Shown: one piece after another, positions 13,856 to 22,127 of the stretch
How positions within the stretch are numbered: the first letter of the stretch is position 1
How the letters are laid out: every line of letters starts with the position of its first letter
Assembly (NCBI GenBank): GCA_021826025.1
Contig: JAKBBG010000014.1
Location: 1 to 32,226, forward strand
Length of the DNA stretch: 32,226 nucleotides
Origin: Pseudomonadota bacterium
Lineage (GTDB): Bacteria; Pseudomonadota; Gammaproteobacteria; Burkholderiales; Ferrovaceae
Reading direction: 5' to 3'
Made by a program: the position numbers and the translations under genes
The notes under the pieces: generated by a model
Told to the model about the DNA's origin: nothing
Database searches by the model: none
The model's input: the letters and a program-made list of their open reading frames with translations, nothing else

Positions 13856-14404
13856 TTAAACCGTGACGTTGACGTTCTGGCCCACGCGCTCGGAGGTGTG
13901 CGGCGGATGCTGCTGCGGCTGGGGATGCTGGGGCACGCCGTTGATGAGGGCGAGCGCCGACTGCGCGTCGTTGGGCTGGGGCGTGCGCGGCGGCGGGGAA
14001 TTCTGCGCGGCAGAGGACGACGAACCGCCACCCGAAGGCGGGTTCGCATGGCCGCTGCCGGATGCCGGAACGCCTGACAGCGGGCTGCCCTGCGGGGCGG
14101 GCGCCGGTGCCGGGTTGCTGGCCGGCGGCGGCGCGTTCTGGGGCGTGTTGCCCGGCGCCGGGCTGCGGAAAGAGAGGGATGCGCCGGCAGCGGAGCCGGA
14201 GGGCGCATTGGGGGTGTTCTGGCTTGCAGCGGCGGGCTCGCGCTCATGCACCGGCTGCGCCCGCGGCGGCGGCGGGGTTTGGGACGCGGCCTGCTGGGCG
14301 GCCTGGCTGACCTGCCCGTTCTGGGTGTTCGGATGGGTGCGCGTGTAGGCCGACTTGGCCTGCTGCTGGGCGGGGGTGATGGGGGCGTTCGTTCCGATGT
14401 TCAT
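13856..14404 (-). CDS. hypothetical Pro/Gln/Ser/Ala-rich low-complexity protein
   Basis: I do not recognise this 182-residue product. It is very rich in Pro, Gln, Ser, Ala and Asn, has no Cys and no evident signal peptide or membrane span, and looks intrinsically disordered. The N-terminus (MNIGTNAPITPAQQQAKSAY) and the C-terminus (SALALINGVPQHPQ, then ERVGQNVNVTV) are less repetitive and may be the conserved ends. Support for a real gene: AGGGAGG five bases before the ATG at 14404, position 28 bases after the exonuclease gene on the same strand, and a stop just short of the mdh terminator. The opposite strand is also open here, as expected for such composition. Function cannot be inferred; a secreted or surface protein using a non-Sec route is one possibility. 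Confidence 0.7.
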   Translation of the reverse strand: MNIGTNAPITPAQQQAKSAYTRTHPNTQNGQVSQAAQQAASQTPPPPRAQPVHEREPAAASQNTPNAPSGSAAGASLSFRSPAPGNTPQNAPPPASNPAPAPAPQGSPLSGVPASGSGHANPPSGGGSSSSAAQNSPPPRTPQPNDAQSALALINGVPQHPQPQQHPPHTSERVGQNVNVTV

Positions 14405-14432
14405 GGAAACCTCCCTGACGGGGACGGGGACC

Positions 14433-15209
14433 TCAGGCCGGCCAGGCGGCCAGGAATTCCTGCCAGTGGCGCCCTTCCAGGGCCGCCACGGTGGCGCGGA
14501 TGAACGTAAGCTCTTCCTGATACTGCCCGGCGCTCAGCTGGCCTCGCAACAGCTGGAACCGCGTGTACACCAAGTAGGTGTTCAGGACGTCAGTTTCGCA
14601 GTAGGCGCGGATGCCGTCAATATCCCCCCCCTGGTAGGCCTGCCAGACCGCGCTGCCGTCCATGCCGAGCTTGCCGGGAAAGCCGATCAGCTTGGCCAGG
14701 GCGTCCAGGGGGGCGTTGGCGCGCGCGTTGTAGAGGGCGAGCAGGTCCATGAGGTCGAGGTGGCGGGGGTGGTAGCGCGAAAGGTAGTTGTTCCACTTGA
14801 AATCCCGGTCGTCCTCCCCGGTGTCCCAGTAGCGCGCCGCGGTGAGGCCGTGGACCAGGGAACGGTAATGCAGCACCTGGGCATCGAAGCCTTTGCCGTT
14901 CCAGGACACGAGCTGGGGCGTGTATTTGTCCACCCCGTCGTAGAAGCGCTGGATGATGCTCGCTTCCGTGTCCTGCGCCGTCCCCAGGGACCAGACCCTG
15001 AAGCCGTCGCGGTTGCGCAGCGCGCAGGAAATGGACACCACCCGCTGCAGGTAATGGGGCAGGAAGTCCGACCCGGTCTTCTCGCGCCGTTCCGCGAAGG
15101 CGCGCTCGGCCACTTCGGCGTGGGGCGTGGCGGGGTCGAGGTCGTACAGGCGGATGAGTCCGTCGCAGTCCGGGATGGTCTCGATGTCGAAGACCAGCAC
15201 CGGAATCAT
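14433..15209 (-). CDS. predicted 3'-5' exonuclease, PolB-like (DEDDy family)
   Basis: Stand-alone exonuclease domain related to the proofreading domain of family B DNA polymerases. The 258-residue product shows the DEDDy motifs: ExoI as Asp8 and Glu10 in VLVFDIETIPD, ExoII in LVSWNGKGFDAQVLHYR, and ExoIII in RAYCETDVLNTYLVY with the Tyr-x3-Asp spacing. No polymerase domain follows. The ATG at 15209 overlaps the cysM stop codon (ATGA). The frame is open upstream inside cysM, but the protein family starts at MIPVLVFDIET. Its physiological substrate is unknown; DNA repair is the usual guess. The link to cysM is positional only. Confidence 0.87.
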   Translation of the reverse strand: MIPVLVFDIETIPDCDGLIRLYDLDPATPHAEVAERAFAERREKTGSDFLPHYLQRVVSISCALRNRDGFRVWSLGTAQDTEASIIQRFYDGVDKYTPQLVSWNGKGFDAQVLHYRSLVHGLTAARYWDTGEDDRDFKWNNYLSRYHPRHLDLMDLLALYNARANAPLDALAKLIGFPGKLGMDGSAVWQAYQGGDIDGIRAYCETDVLNTYLVYTRFQLLRGQLSAGQYQEELTFIRATVAALEGRHWQEFLAAWPA

Positions 15210-16093
15210 GCGGGATAGACACCCGTGGAAAGGTAGCGGTCGCCGCGGTCGCACACCATGTGCACGATGAGGGCGTCGCGCGCGCCCGCGGACACCTGGA
15301 GCGCCGCCCAGCAGCCGCCGCCCGAAGAGACTCCGGCGAAGATGCCTTCCTCCTTCGCGAGGCGCCGCATGGTTTCCTCGGCGTCGGGCTGGGTCACTTC
15401 CAGGATGCGGTCCACCAGGCTGCGGTCGAAAATCTTGGGCAGGTAGGCCTCGGGCCATTTGCGGATGCCGGGCACGTTGGCCCCTTCCGCCGGATAGACC
15501 CCCACCACCTGGATGGCGGGGTTCTGTTCCTTGAGATAGCGGGAAACCCCCATGATGGTGCCGGTGGTGCCCATGGTGGCCACGAAATGGGTGACTTTCC
15601 CCCCGGTGTCGCGCCAGATTTCCGGTCCCGTGCTTTCGTAGTGGGCGAGCGGATTGTCCGGATTGTTGAACTGGTCGAGGATCACCCCCTGGCCCGCGTC
15701 GCGCATTTTTTCCGCCAGGTCGCGCGCCGCTTCCATGCCCCCTTCCTTGGGCACCAGGACGATTTCCGCGCCCAGGGCGCGCATGGTCTGGCGCCGTTCG
15801 ATGCTCAGGTGCTCGGGCATGATGAGCACCATGCGGTAGCCGCGCAGGGAGGCGGCGAGCGCGAGCGCGATGCCGGTGTTGCCGCTGGTGGCTTCGATCA
15901 GGGTGTCGCCGGGCTTGATGTCGCCGCGCGCTTCAGCGCGCTTCACCATGGACAGGGCCGGACGGTCCTTGACGGAACCGGCCGGGTTGTTGCCTTCCAG
16001 CTTGGCGTAAATGCGGTTGGTGGTGGCGCCGGGCAGGCGGCGCAGGGGCACGAGCGGCGTGTCGCCGATGCATTCTTCGATGGTTTTGATCAT
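15206..16093 (-). CDS. cysM: cysteine synthase B
   Basis: PLP-dependent O-acetylserine sulfhydrylase; the B isozyme makes cysteine from O-acetylserine and sulfide or thiosulfate. The 295-residue product has the PLP lysine Lys42 in GNNPAGSVKDRPA, the substrate loop EATSGNTGIALA and the phosphate-binding TMGTTGT. The C-terminal CDRGDRYLSTGVY is typical of CysM rather than CysK, as is the short length. The start at 16093 has only a weak Shine-Dalgarno (AGAG ten bases upstream). It follows the comEA-like gene by 41 bases and is translationally coupled to the exonuclease gene. Confidence 0.93.
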   Translation of the reverse strand: MIKTIEECIGDTPLVPLRRLPGATTNRIYAKLEGNNPAGSVKDRPALSMVKRAEARGDIKPGDTLIEATSGNTGIALALAASLRGYRMVLIMPEHLSIERRQTMRALGAEIVLVPKEGGMEAARDLAEKMRDAGQGVILDQFNNPDNPLAHYESTGPEIWRDTGGKVTHFVATMGTTGTIMGVSRYLKEQNPAIQVVGVYPAEGANVPGIRKWPEAYLPKIFDRSLVDRILEVTQPDAEETMRRLAKEEGIFAGVSSGGGCWAALQVSAGARDALIVHMVCDRGDRYLSTGVYPA

Positions 16094-16134
16094 GATGCGC
16101 CGACTCTAGCACAGTTCGGCGCGCCTTCGCACCG

Positions 16135-16467
16135 TCAGCGCCGCCCGCGCGGGCCCGCAGGAGGTGCGGCCGCTGCCGGCCCCGCGGCCGCCCCGGCCGG
16201 ACGGTCCGAAATGGACAGCGCGGGGGCGAGCCGCGCCACGGTTTTGGCGCCGAAGCCCTTGACTTTGCGCAGGTCGGCGAGGGAATGAAAGCTGCCGTAC
16301 TTGGTCCGGTAGGCCAGGATGGCGCGCGCCTTGACCGGCCCGATGCCCCGCACCGTGCGCAGCTGCTGTTCGTCGGCCGTGTTGAGGTCCACCAGGGCCC
16401 AGGCCGGAAGGCAGAGGGCCCAGAGGGCCAGGAGGGGGAGGAACAGGCGGCGCAGCAGGGTGGGCAT
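16135..16467 (-). CDS. exported helix-hairpin-helix protein, ComEA-like
   Basis: Small secreted DNA-binding protein resembling the HhH domain of the competence factor ComEA. The 110 residues comprise a signal peptide (1-24, LLRRLFLPLLALWALCLPAWA), a tandem HhH domain (about 25-87) and a Pro/Ala/Gly/Arg-rich tail. The HhH domain starts with VDLNTADEQQLRTVRGIGP and continues with LRKVKGFGAKTV. The membrane anchor and SLBB domain of Gram-positive ComEA are absent, as usual in Gram-negatives. The start at 16467 has GGAG six bases upstream, but that site is locked in a 9-base-pair hairpin (16472-16507). A role in DNA uptake is possible; such proteins are widespread and rarely tested. Confidence 0.85.
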   Translation of the reverse strand: MPTLLRRLFLPLLALWALCLPAWALVDLNTADEQQLRTVRGIGPVKARAILAYRTKYGSFHSLADLRKVKGFGAKTVARLAPALSISDRPAGAAAGPAAAAPPAGPRGRR

Positions 16468-16471
16468 GGCA

Positions 16472-16507
16472 GTCTCCGGAAGGGGGCATGAAGGAGCCTC
16501 CGGAGAC
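16472..16507 (-). promoter_or_regulatory. hairpin masking the ribosome binding site of the comEA-like gene
   Basis: Two perfect 9-base arms, GTCTCCGGA (16472-16480) and TCCGGAGAC (16499-16507), can pair across an 18-base loop. On the minus strand the downstream arm contains the GGAG (complement of 16474-16477) that serves the ATG at 16467. Folding would therefore hide the ribosome binding site. A weak terminator for hldD is the alternative reading, but there is no T-run. The pairing is seen; regulation is inference. Confidence 0.55.
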
Positions 16508-16524
16508 CGCCGAGGCGCGCGCTG

Positions 16525-17532
16525 TCAGCGGATCGTCGCCCCCGTCATGTGCGCCACGTAGCGGGCCACGCCTTCCGTGACGTCCAGGAAAGGTTGGTCG
16601 TAACCGGCTTCCCGGAGGCTCTTCATGTCGGCCTCAGTGTAGCTTTGGTATTTTCCCCTGAGCGCTTCGGGAAAGGGGATATATTCGATCATTTTGGCGG
16701 CCCGCATTTCCTCCAGGGTGAGTTCGTCCTCGCCCCGGGTGGCCCGGATGGCGTTGATGGTGGCCACCGCCATGTCGTTGAAGGTCTGGCTGCGTCCCGT
16801 GCCCAGGTTGAAAATTCCGGAAATTTCGGGGTGCTCGAGAAACCACAGGTTGACCCGCACCACGTCTTCCACCGAAACGAAATCGCGCCGCTGATCGCCG
16901 TCGCCGTAGCCGTCGCACCCTTCGAACAGCTTGATGCGTCCCTGCTCCCGGTACTGGTTGAAAAAATGGAACGCCACCGACGCCATGCGCCCCTTGTGCT
17001 GCTCGCGCGGGCCGTACACGTTGAAGTAGCGCAGCCCCACGCAGGGCGCCGCCAGGCCCGCGTCCTGGGCGCGCTGGCGGAAATGCTGGTCGAAGGCGAG
17101 CTTGGAGTAGCCGTACACGTTGAGCGGCAGTTCGCAGGAAGGCTCTTCCAGGAAACGGGTGTTGGCCCCGTACACGGAGGCGGACGAGGCGTACACCAGC
17201 GGGATTTCGTGATCCTGGCAATAGCGGAACAGGCGCGCGGTGTAGCGGTAGTTGTTGTCCATCATGTAACGGCCGTCGTGTTCCATGGTGTCGGAACAGG
17301 CGCCCTGGTGCAGCACCGCCTGCACTTCCCCCCGGTCCAGTCCGTCCGATTCCACCAGGGACAGGAATTCGCGCTTGTCCAGGTAGTCGGCGATGGTGCT
17401 GTCGGAAAGGTTGCGGAACTTGTCCGCCTTTTCCAGGTTGTCCACGGCGAGGATGTTGGTCACGCCGCGCCGGTTGAGTTCCTTGATGAGGTTGGCGCCG
17501 ATGAACCCGGCGGCCCCTGTGACGATGATCAT
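16525..17532 (-). CDS. hldD: ADP-L-glycero-D-manno-heptose 6-epimerase
   Basis: Converts ADP-D-glycero-manno-heptose to the L-glycero form used to build the LPS inner core. The 335-residue product is an extended short-chain dehydrogenase with the NADP-binding [11 protein letters not shown] (from residue 5) and the catalytic Tyr140-x3-Lys144 in [12 protein letters not shown]. The region [15 protein letters not shown] is a close match to known HldD. Two adjacent ATGs exist; the second (17532) gives the family N-terminus MIIVTG and a better-spaced AAAGG, while the first (17535) is also possible. It follows the heptose kinase gene by 26 bases (23 from the first ATG), so two steps of one pathway are co-expressed. 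Confidence 0.96.
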   Translation of the reverse strand: MIIVTGAAGFIGANLIKELNRRGVTNILAVDNLEKADKFRNLSDSTIADYLDKREFLSLVESDGLDRGEVQAVLHQGACSDTMEHDGRYMMDNNYRYTARLFRYCQDHEIPLVYASSASVYGANTRFLEEPSCELPLNVYGYSKLAFDQHFRQRAQDAGLAAPCVGLRYFNVYGPREQHKGRMASVAFHFFNQYREQGRIKLFEGCDGYGDGDQRRDFVSVEDVVRVNLWFLEHPEISGIFNLGTGRSQTFNDMAVATINAIRATRGEDELTLEEMRAAKMIEYIPFPEALRGKYQSYTEADMKSLREAGYDQPFLDVTEGVARYVAHMTGATIR

Positions 17533-17558
17533 CATGGCCTTTCGATCCTGAGTGTCCG

Positions 17559-18497
17559 TTATAACGACTGCCGCAATTCGTCCCGATGGACCACGGCCGT
17601 GCCCAGCTTGCCCACCACGATGCCGGCCGCCCGGTTGGCGAGCCGCACCGCGTCGGCCATGTCGGCGCCGGCGGCGAGCGCCACCCCGAGGGTGGCGATG
17701 ACCGTGTCGCCGGCCCCGCTCACGTCATACACTTCCTGCGCCCGCGTGGGTTCGTGGGTCACGCGTCCGGGCTGGTAGAGGGTCATCCCTTCCTCGCTGC
17801 GGGTCACCAGCAGCGCGTCGAGCTGCAGCTCCGCGCGCATCTTTTCGGCCTTGGCGGCGAGCTCCGTGTCGCTTTTCCACGAGCCGGCCACCTGCCGGAA
17901 CTCCGACTTGTTGGGCGTGAGCAGGGTGGCGCCGCGGTAGCGCCGGTAGTCTTCGCCCTTGGGGTCCACCAGCACCGGCTTGCCCGCGCGCCGGCACTGC
18001 CCGATCATGGACTCGATGTGGCGCAGCCCGCCTTTGCCGTAATCGGACAGGATCACCAGGTCCGCCTGCTCCAGCAGCCCCGGAAAGTCGCTCAGCTTCG
18101 AGAGCAGCACTTCGTGGCTGGGCGCCGTCTCGAAATCGATGCGCAGCAGCTGCTGCTGGCGCCCGATCACCCGCAGCTTCACCGTGGTGTCGATGGTGCC
18201 GTCGCGGTGCAGCACCGCCTCCACCCCTTCGTCCTTCAGCAGTTCGGACAGCCGGCGTCCCGGCTCGTCGTCGCCCGTGACCGACAGCAGCCGGCAGCGC
18301 GCTCCCAGGGCCGCGACGCCGCGCGCCACGTTGGCAGCCCCGCCCGGCCGCTCTTCGGTCCGGCCCACCAGCACCACGGGCACCGGCGCCTCCGGAGAAA
18401 TGCGGCTCACGTCCCCGAACCAGTAGCGGTCGAGCATGACGTCGCCCACCACCAGCACGCGGGCCCCGGAAAAGCGGTCGAGCAATGCGTCGTTCAT
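17559..18497 (-). CDS. rfaE1: D-glycero-beta-D-manno-heptose-7-phosphate kinase (single-domain HldE1/HldA type)
   Basis: Phosphorylates D-glycero-manno-heptose 7-phosphate at C1 for ADP-heptose synthesis. The 312-residue PfkB-family product has [20 protein letters not shown] at its N-terminus, [15 protein letters not shown], and the catalytic base Asp264 in [14 protein letters not shown]. coli HldE is about 475 residues because it carries an adenylyltransferase domain; that domain is missing here, so a separate rfaE2/hldC gene should exist elsewhere. The start at 18497 follows GGAAGG at eight bases and lies 2 bases after ugd; the open frame further upstream overlaps ugd and is rejected. Confidence 0.94.
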   Translation of the reverse strand: MNDALLDRFSGARVLVVGDVMLDRYWFGDVSRISPEAPVPVVLVGRTEERPGGAANVARGVAALGARCRLLSVTGDDEPGRRLSELLKDEGVEAVLHRDGTIDTTVKLRVIGRQQQLLRIDFETAPSHEVLLSKLSDFPGLLEQADLVILSDYGKGGLRHIESMIGQCRRAGKPVLVDPKGEDYRRYRGATLLTPNKSEFRQVAGSWKSDTELAAKAEKMRAELQLDALLVTRSEEGMTLYQPGRVTHEPTRAQEVYDVSGAGDTVIATLGVALAAGADMADAVRLANRAAGIVVGKLGTAVVHRDELRQSL

Positions 18498-18499
18498 GT

Positions 18500-19825
18500 T
18501 CACAACCTTCCGATGCCGTGGTATTCGAGGCCGGCCTGCCGCACCAGGGCGGGCTCGTACAGGTTGCGCCCGTCGTAGATCAGGGGATGGCGCAGGGTCG
18601 CCTTGATCTCGTCGAAATCGGGACTGCGGAATTCCTTCCACTCCGTCACGATGGCGAGGGCGTCGGCCCCGGAAAGCGCGTCTTCAGGGGATGCGGCGAA
18701 GCGCAGCCCTTGCGGCGCGCTCCCGTAGATGCGCCGGGCTTCGTCCATGGCCACCGGGTCGTAGGCGGCCACGGTGGCGCCGCGCGCACGCAGGCCGTCG
18801 ATCAGCACGCGCGAAGGGGCTTCCCGCATGTCGTCCGTGTTGGGCTTGAAGGCGAGCCCCCAGACCGCCACATGGCGCCCCGCCAGGTTATCGCCGAAGC
18901 GCGCCACGATCTTGTCGAGCAGCACCGACTTCTGGCGCCGGTTCACGCCTTCCACCGACTTGAGGATCTGCAGTTCGAGGCCCTGGTCGGCGGCGGTGTG
19001 CATGAGCGCCTGCACGTCCTTGGGAAAACAGGAGCCGCCGTAGCCGCAGCCGGGATAGAGGAACTGGTAGCCGATGCGCGGGTCGGAACCGATGCCCTGG
19101 CGCACCCGCTCGATGTCGGCCCCCAGGCGCTCGGCCAGGAGCGCAAGTTCGTTCATGAAGGAAATGCGGGTGGCCAGCATGGCGTTGGCGGCGTATTTGG
19201 TGAGTTCCGCCGACTTCACGTCCATCAGGATGAGGCGCTCGTGGTTGCGCTGGAACGGCGCGTAGAGCGCGCGCATCACGTCGATGGCATGGGGGTCGTC
19301 GGCCCCCACCACGATGCGGTCGGGGCGCATGAAGTCGTCCACCGCCGCGCCCTCCTTCAGGAATTCCGGGTTGGACACGACGCTGAAGGACAGCGCGAGG
19401 CCGCGCGCGGCGAGCTCCTCGCGGATGGCGGCGCGCACCTTGTCGGCCGTGCCCACCGGCACCGTGGACTTGTCCACCACCACCTTGGCGCCCGTCATGT
19501 GGCGCCCGATGCTGCGGGCCGCGGCCACCACGTGCTGCAGGTCGGCCGACCCGTCTTCGTCCGGCGGCGTGCCCACCGCGATGAACTGCACCTGCCCGTA
19601 GGCGACGCTTTCCGCCACGTCCGTGGTGAAGGACAGCCGTCCTGCCGCCACGTTGCGCTGGACCATGGCCTCCAGGCCGGGTTCGTAGATGGGAATGCCG
19701 CCGTTCCTGAGGATTTCGATCTTGCGCGGGTCCACGTCCAGGCACAGCACATGGTTGCCCACTTCGGCGAGACAGGCGCCGCTCACCAGGCCCACATAGC
19801 CGGTGCCGATGATGGAAATTTTCAT
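18500..19825 (-). CDS. ugd: UDP-glucose 6-dehydrogenase
   Basis: Oxidises UDP-glucose to UDP-glucuronate with two NAD+, feeding capsule, LPS or lipid A sugar pathways. The 441-residue product has the N-terminal Rossmann motif [20 protein letters not shown]. The catalytic Cys266 lies in [17 protein letters not shown], and the C-terminal UDP-binding domain has [17 protein letters not shown]. The ATG overlaps the pyrF stop codon (ATGA) and lacks a clear Shine-Dalgarno, so coupling to pyrF is likely. GDP-mannose dehydrogenase is a related family, but the active-site block and length fit Ugd. Confidence 0.95.
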   Translation of the reverse strand: MKISIIGTGYVGLVSGACLAEVGNHVLCLDVDPRKIEILRNGGIPIYEPGLEAMVQRNVAAGRLSFTTDVAESVAYGQVQFIAVGTPPDEDGSADLQHVVAAARSIGRHMTGAKVVVDKSTVPVGTADKVRAAIREELAARGLALSFSVVSNPEFLKEGAAVDDFMRPDRIVVGADDPHAIDVMRALYAPFQRNHERLILMDVKSAELTKYAANAMLATRISFMNELALLAERLGADIERVRQGIGSDPRIGYQFLYPGCGYGGSCFPKDVQALMHTAADQGLELQILKSVEGVNRRQKSVLLDKIVARFGDNLAGRHVAVWGLAFKPNTDDMREAPSRVLIDGLRARGATVAAYDPVAMDEARRIYGSAPQGLRFAASPEDALSGADALAIVTEWKEFRSPDFDEIKATLRHPLIYDGRNLYEPALVRQAGLEYHGIGRL

Positions 19826-20532
19826 GTTTGCGTGAGGGTTGAAAGGGAATGGTTGATGTCCGCAAGCGTCTTGAGCGGGTCGGCGCTTTGCGTGATGGGG
19901 CGGCCGATCACCAGGTAGTCGGCGCCGGCGGCGACGGCCGATTCCGGCGTCACGATGCGCACCTGGTCATCCTTCGCGGCGCCGGGAAGGCGGATGCCGG
20001 GCGTCACCAGCAGGAACGGCTTCGGCAGCGCGTCGCGCAGCAGCCGGGCTTCGGCCGCGGAGGACACCACGCCGTCCAGGCCGCATTCGCGCGCGAGGGT
20101 GGCGAGGCGCAGCACCGCGAGCGGCACGGGGCCCGCCATCCCCACCCGTTCCAGGTCGGTCTCGGACAGGCTCGTGAGCACGGTGATGGCGACCAGCTTG
20201 GGCCGCGCGGCCCCCGCCCCTTCGAGCGCTTCGCGCGCCGCCTCGAGCATGGCCGGTCCGCCGCTCGCGTGCACGTCCAGCATCCACACGCCCAGCCCCG
20301 CGGCCACCCGGCAGGCGGCCGCCACGGTGTTGGGAATGTCGTGGTACTTGAGGTCGAGGAACACCGAATGGCCGCGCCGGACCAGGTAGTCCACCAGGGC
20401 GGGTCCGGCTGCCGTGAACAGCTCCTTGCCCACCTTGACCCGGCACAGCGCCGGGTCGAGCCGGTCCGCCAGGGCGCGCGCGGCGTCGGCGCTCGGGGCG
20501 TCCAGGGCGACGATGACCGGGCGATCCGTCAC
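19822..20532 (-). CDS. pyrF: orotidine 5'-phosphate decarboxylase
   Basis: Last step of de novo UMP synthesis. The 236-residue TIM-barrel product has the catalytic array Asp60-Lys62-Asp65 in [12 protein letters not shown] and the phosphate loop LVTPGIR, ending near [10 protein letters not shown]. The start is a GTG at 20532 whose bases overlap the lapB stop codon (GTGA), giving [18 protein letters not shown]. The frame is open far upstream within lapB in another register, which is not coding. Lying between lapB and ugd, it provides UMP in the same transcript as a UDP-sugar enzyme; this may be chance. Confidence 0.95.
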   Translation of the reverse strand: MTDRPVIVALDAPSADAARALADRLDPALCRVKVGKELFTAAGPALVDYLVRRGHSVFLDLKYHDIPNTVAAACRVAAGLGVWMLDVHASGGPAMLEAAREALEGAGAARPKLVAITVLTSLSETDLERVGMAGPVPLAVLRLATLARECGLDGVVSSAAEARLLRDALPKPFLLVTPGIRLPGAAKDDQVRIVTPESAVAAGADYLVIGRPITQSADPLKTLADINHSLSTLTQT

Positions 20533-21725
20533 ATGCCGCCCCTTTGCGCGGCCGGGCCCGCTTCCCCTTCGGCGTTGCGGCGCGGCGGATAGGTGTCCCA
20601 GCCGCCGCAGGCCGGGCAATGCCAGTGGAAGGAGCGCGCCTTGAAGCCGCATTTGCTGCACTGGAACAGCGACAGCCGGCTGCTGTGGGCATGCACCAGG
20701 TCGCGCATGAGCTGGAAATCCGACCGCTGGTCGGGCGCCACCTGGGCGAGCTGGGCTTCCAGGAACTTGTCGAGCGCCCCGAGCGAGGGGTTGCGGTGCA
20801 GTTCCTCCCGCACCAGCCGCAGGGCGCTGTCCGGGCCTTCCTCTTCCAGCGTGGCCTGGAACGTCACGCCCAGCAGGTCGAGCGCCGGATAGCGCTGCAG
20901 CCAGCCGGCGAGCAGCGTGAGCGCTTCGGGCATGCGGCCCAGCACGCGCATGGAGTCGATCAGGGGCTGGGCGATCAGGAACAGGTATTCCGGCGCCTGG
21001 CTCTCGATGCGCTTCCAGATCTCCACCGCCTCTTCGTGGCGCCCTTCCCGCTGGGCCCAGCCGCCCAGCATGACGTTCGCGCGCACGCATTTGCGGTGCG
21101 CCTCGAGGGCGGCGGCGATCTGGGCGCGCGCCTCCTCCAGGCGGGAATGGCTGTATTCGCGGGCGGCCAGTTCGCAGTGGAAATTGGCGACTTCGGAACG
21201 CAGGCTGTCGCCGGTCGCCTTTTCCAGGTCTTCCGCCGCCCCGATGGCTTTCAGCCAATCCTTTTCGGTCACGTAGATGTCGAGCAGGTTGCGCAGCGCC
21301 GCTTCGAAATAGTCGGTCTTGCGCAGGTCCTGGAACAGCGCTTCGGCCCGGTCGAGGATCCCGGCCTTGAGGTAATCCTGGGCCAGCTCGTACAGGGCCG
21401 CCGTGCGCTGTTCGCTGCTCAGGTCGGTGCGCTCCACCAGGGTCTGGTGCATGCGCGTGGCGCGGTCCACTTCGCCGCGGCGCCGGAACAGACTGCCCAG
21501 GGCGAAATGCAGTTCGATGGTCTGCTGTTCGGCCCGCGCCACTTCGATGAAGGCTTCGATGGCCTTGTCGGGCTGCTCGTTCAGCAGGAAATTGAGCCCC
21601 TTGAAATAGGAGGCCGGCAAGGTGCGCGACTCCGTCAGCAGGTGGCGGATGTCGACGCGGGCGGCGAGCCACCCCAGCCCGAAAAATATGGGAAGGGCCA
21701 GCAGCCAGTACGCCTGGAAATCCAT
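20529..21725 (-). CDS. lapB: lipopolysaccharide assembly protein B
   Basis: Inner-membrane TPR protein that in E. coli presents LpxC to the FtsH protease and so sets the rate of LPS synthesis. The 398-residue product has one N-terminal membrane span (about 5-23, [18 protein letters not shown]), a series of TPR helices across residues 35-330, and a C-terminal rubredoxin-type zinc/iron knuckle with Cys356, Cys359, Cys370 and Cys373 ([20 protein letters not shown]). This is the complete LapB architecture. The start is uncertain: the ATG at 21725 lacks a good Shine-Dalgarno, while a TTG at 21734 has GGAA eight bases upstream. It lies downstream of lapA as in E. coli. Confidence 0.94.
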   Translation of the reverse strand: MDFQAYWLLALPIFFGLGWLAARVDIRHLLTESRTLPASYFKGLNFLLNEQPDKAIEAFIEVARAEQQTIELHFALGSLFRRRGEVDRATRMHQTLVERTDLSSEQRTAALYELAQDYLKAGILDRAEALFQDLRKTDYFEAALRNLLDIYVTEKDWLKAIGAAEDLEKATGDSLRSEVANFHCELAAREYSHSRLEEARAQIAAALEAHRKCVRANVMLGGWAQREGRHEEAVEIWKRIESQAPEYLFLIAQPLIDSMRVLGRMPEALTLLAGWLQRYPALDLLGVTFQATLEEEGPDSALRLVREELHRNPSLGALDKFLEAQLAQVAPDQRSDFQLMRDLVHAHSSRLSLFQCSKCGFKARSFHWHCPACGGWDTYPPRRNAEGEAGPAAQRGGM

Positions 21726-21761
21726 AGGCTTCAAATCGGCAGTTCCATGAAGGGGCCGCCC

Positions 21762-22082
21762 TTACACCACGTCCACATGGCCGGCCGTGGCCGTGTCCGC
21801 GATGGGGGAGGCGCTCTGGGCTTCAGCCGCGCTCTTGTCCAGGCGCCGCAACTCCCGGCGCAGGGCCTGCAGTTCGCGCCGCTGGCGGAACAGGGTGCTC
21901 ATGGAGGCGAGCAGGCCGATGATCACGCCCAGCACGGTGAAGGCGAGCAGGATCACCACGAGGGGCTCCTGCCACTGGTAACCCAGGAAGTAATTGAGGG
22001 TGACGGGCTCCAGGTTCTTGACCGCAAAACCCAGCAGGAGCACGAAAATGAGGATGCGCACCAGCCACTTGAGGTAAACCAT
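21762..22082 (-). CDS. lapA: lipopolysaccharide assembly protein A (LapA, YciS/DUF1049 family)
   Basis: Small inner-membrane protein that works with LapB in LPS assembly. The 106-residue product has two hydrophobic helices (about 5-25 and 41-63) separated by the conserved [17 protein letters not shown], then a charged coiled-coil-like segment ([20 protein letters not shown]) and a polar tail. The ATG at 22082 has AAGGA seven bases upstream. The pair lapA-lapB is conserved in E. coli and many proteobacteria. A hairpin lies between ihfB and this gene. Confidence 0.92.
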   Translation of the reverse strand: MVYLKWLVRILIFVLLLGFAVKNLEPVTLNYFLGYQWQEPLVVILLAFTVLGVIIGLLASMSTLFRQRRELQALRRELRRLDKSAAEAQSASPIADTATAGHVDVV

Positions 22083-22100
22083 CCGATCATCCTTGCGAAA

Positions 22101-22123
22101 CGGCGGGCGCAGGGCGCCCGCCG
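22101..22123 (-). terminator. strong GC hairpin between ihfB and lapA (weak terminator or attenuator)
   Basis: CGGCGGGCG (22101-22109) and CGCCCGCCG (22115-22123) form a perfect 9-base-pair stem with a 5-base loop, just downstream of the ihfB stop. In the direction of transcription only TTT follows, so termination would be partial at best. It may set the ratio of ihfB to lapA-lapB message or mark a processing site. Confidence 0.5.
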
Positions 22124-22127
22124 GTTT

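Noticed and set aside
13863-14348. 161-codon plus-strand frame opposite the Pro/Gln-rich ORF, rich in Trp, Cys and Gly
   Set aside because: It begins inside the region just after the mdh terminator with no ribosome binding site; the minus-strand frame has a strong one and fits the operon. Kept in mind because both frames are open.
16106-16489. Alternative minus-strand frame (127 codons) covering the comEA-like gene, starting in the hairpin loop
   Set aside because: Pro/Arg-rich shadow of the signal-peptide/HhH frame; the HhH frame has clear family motifs.
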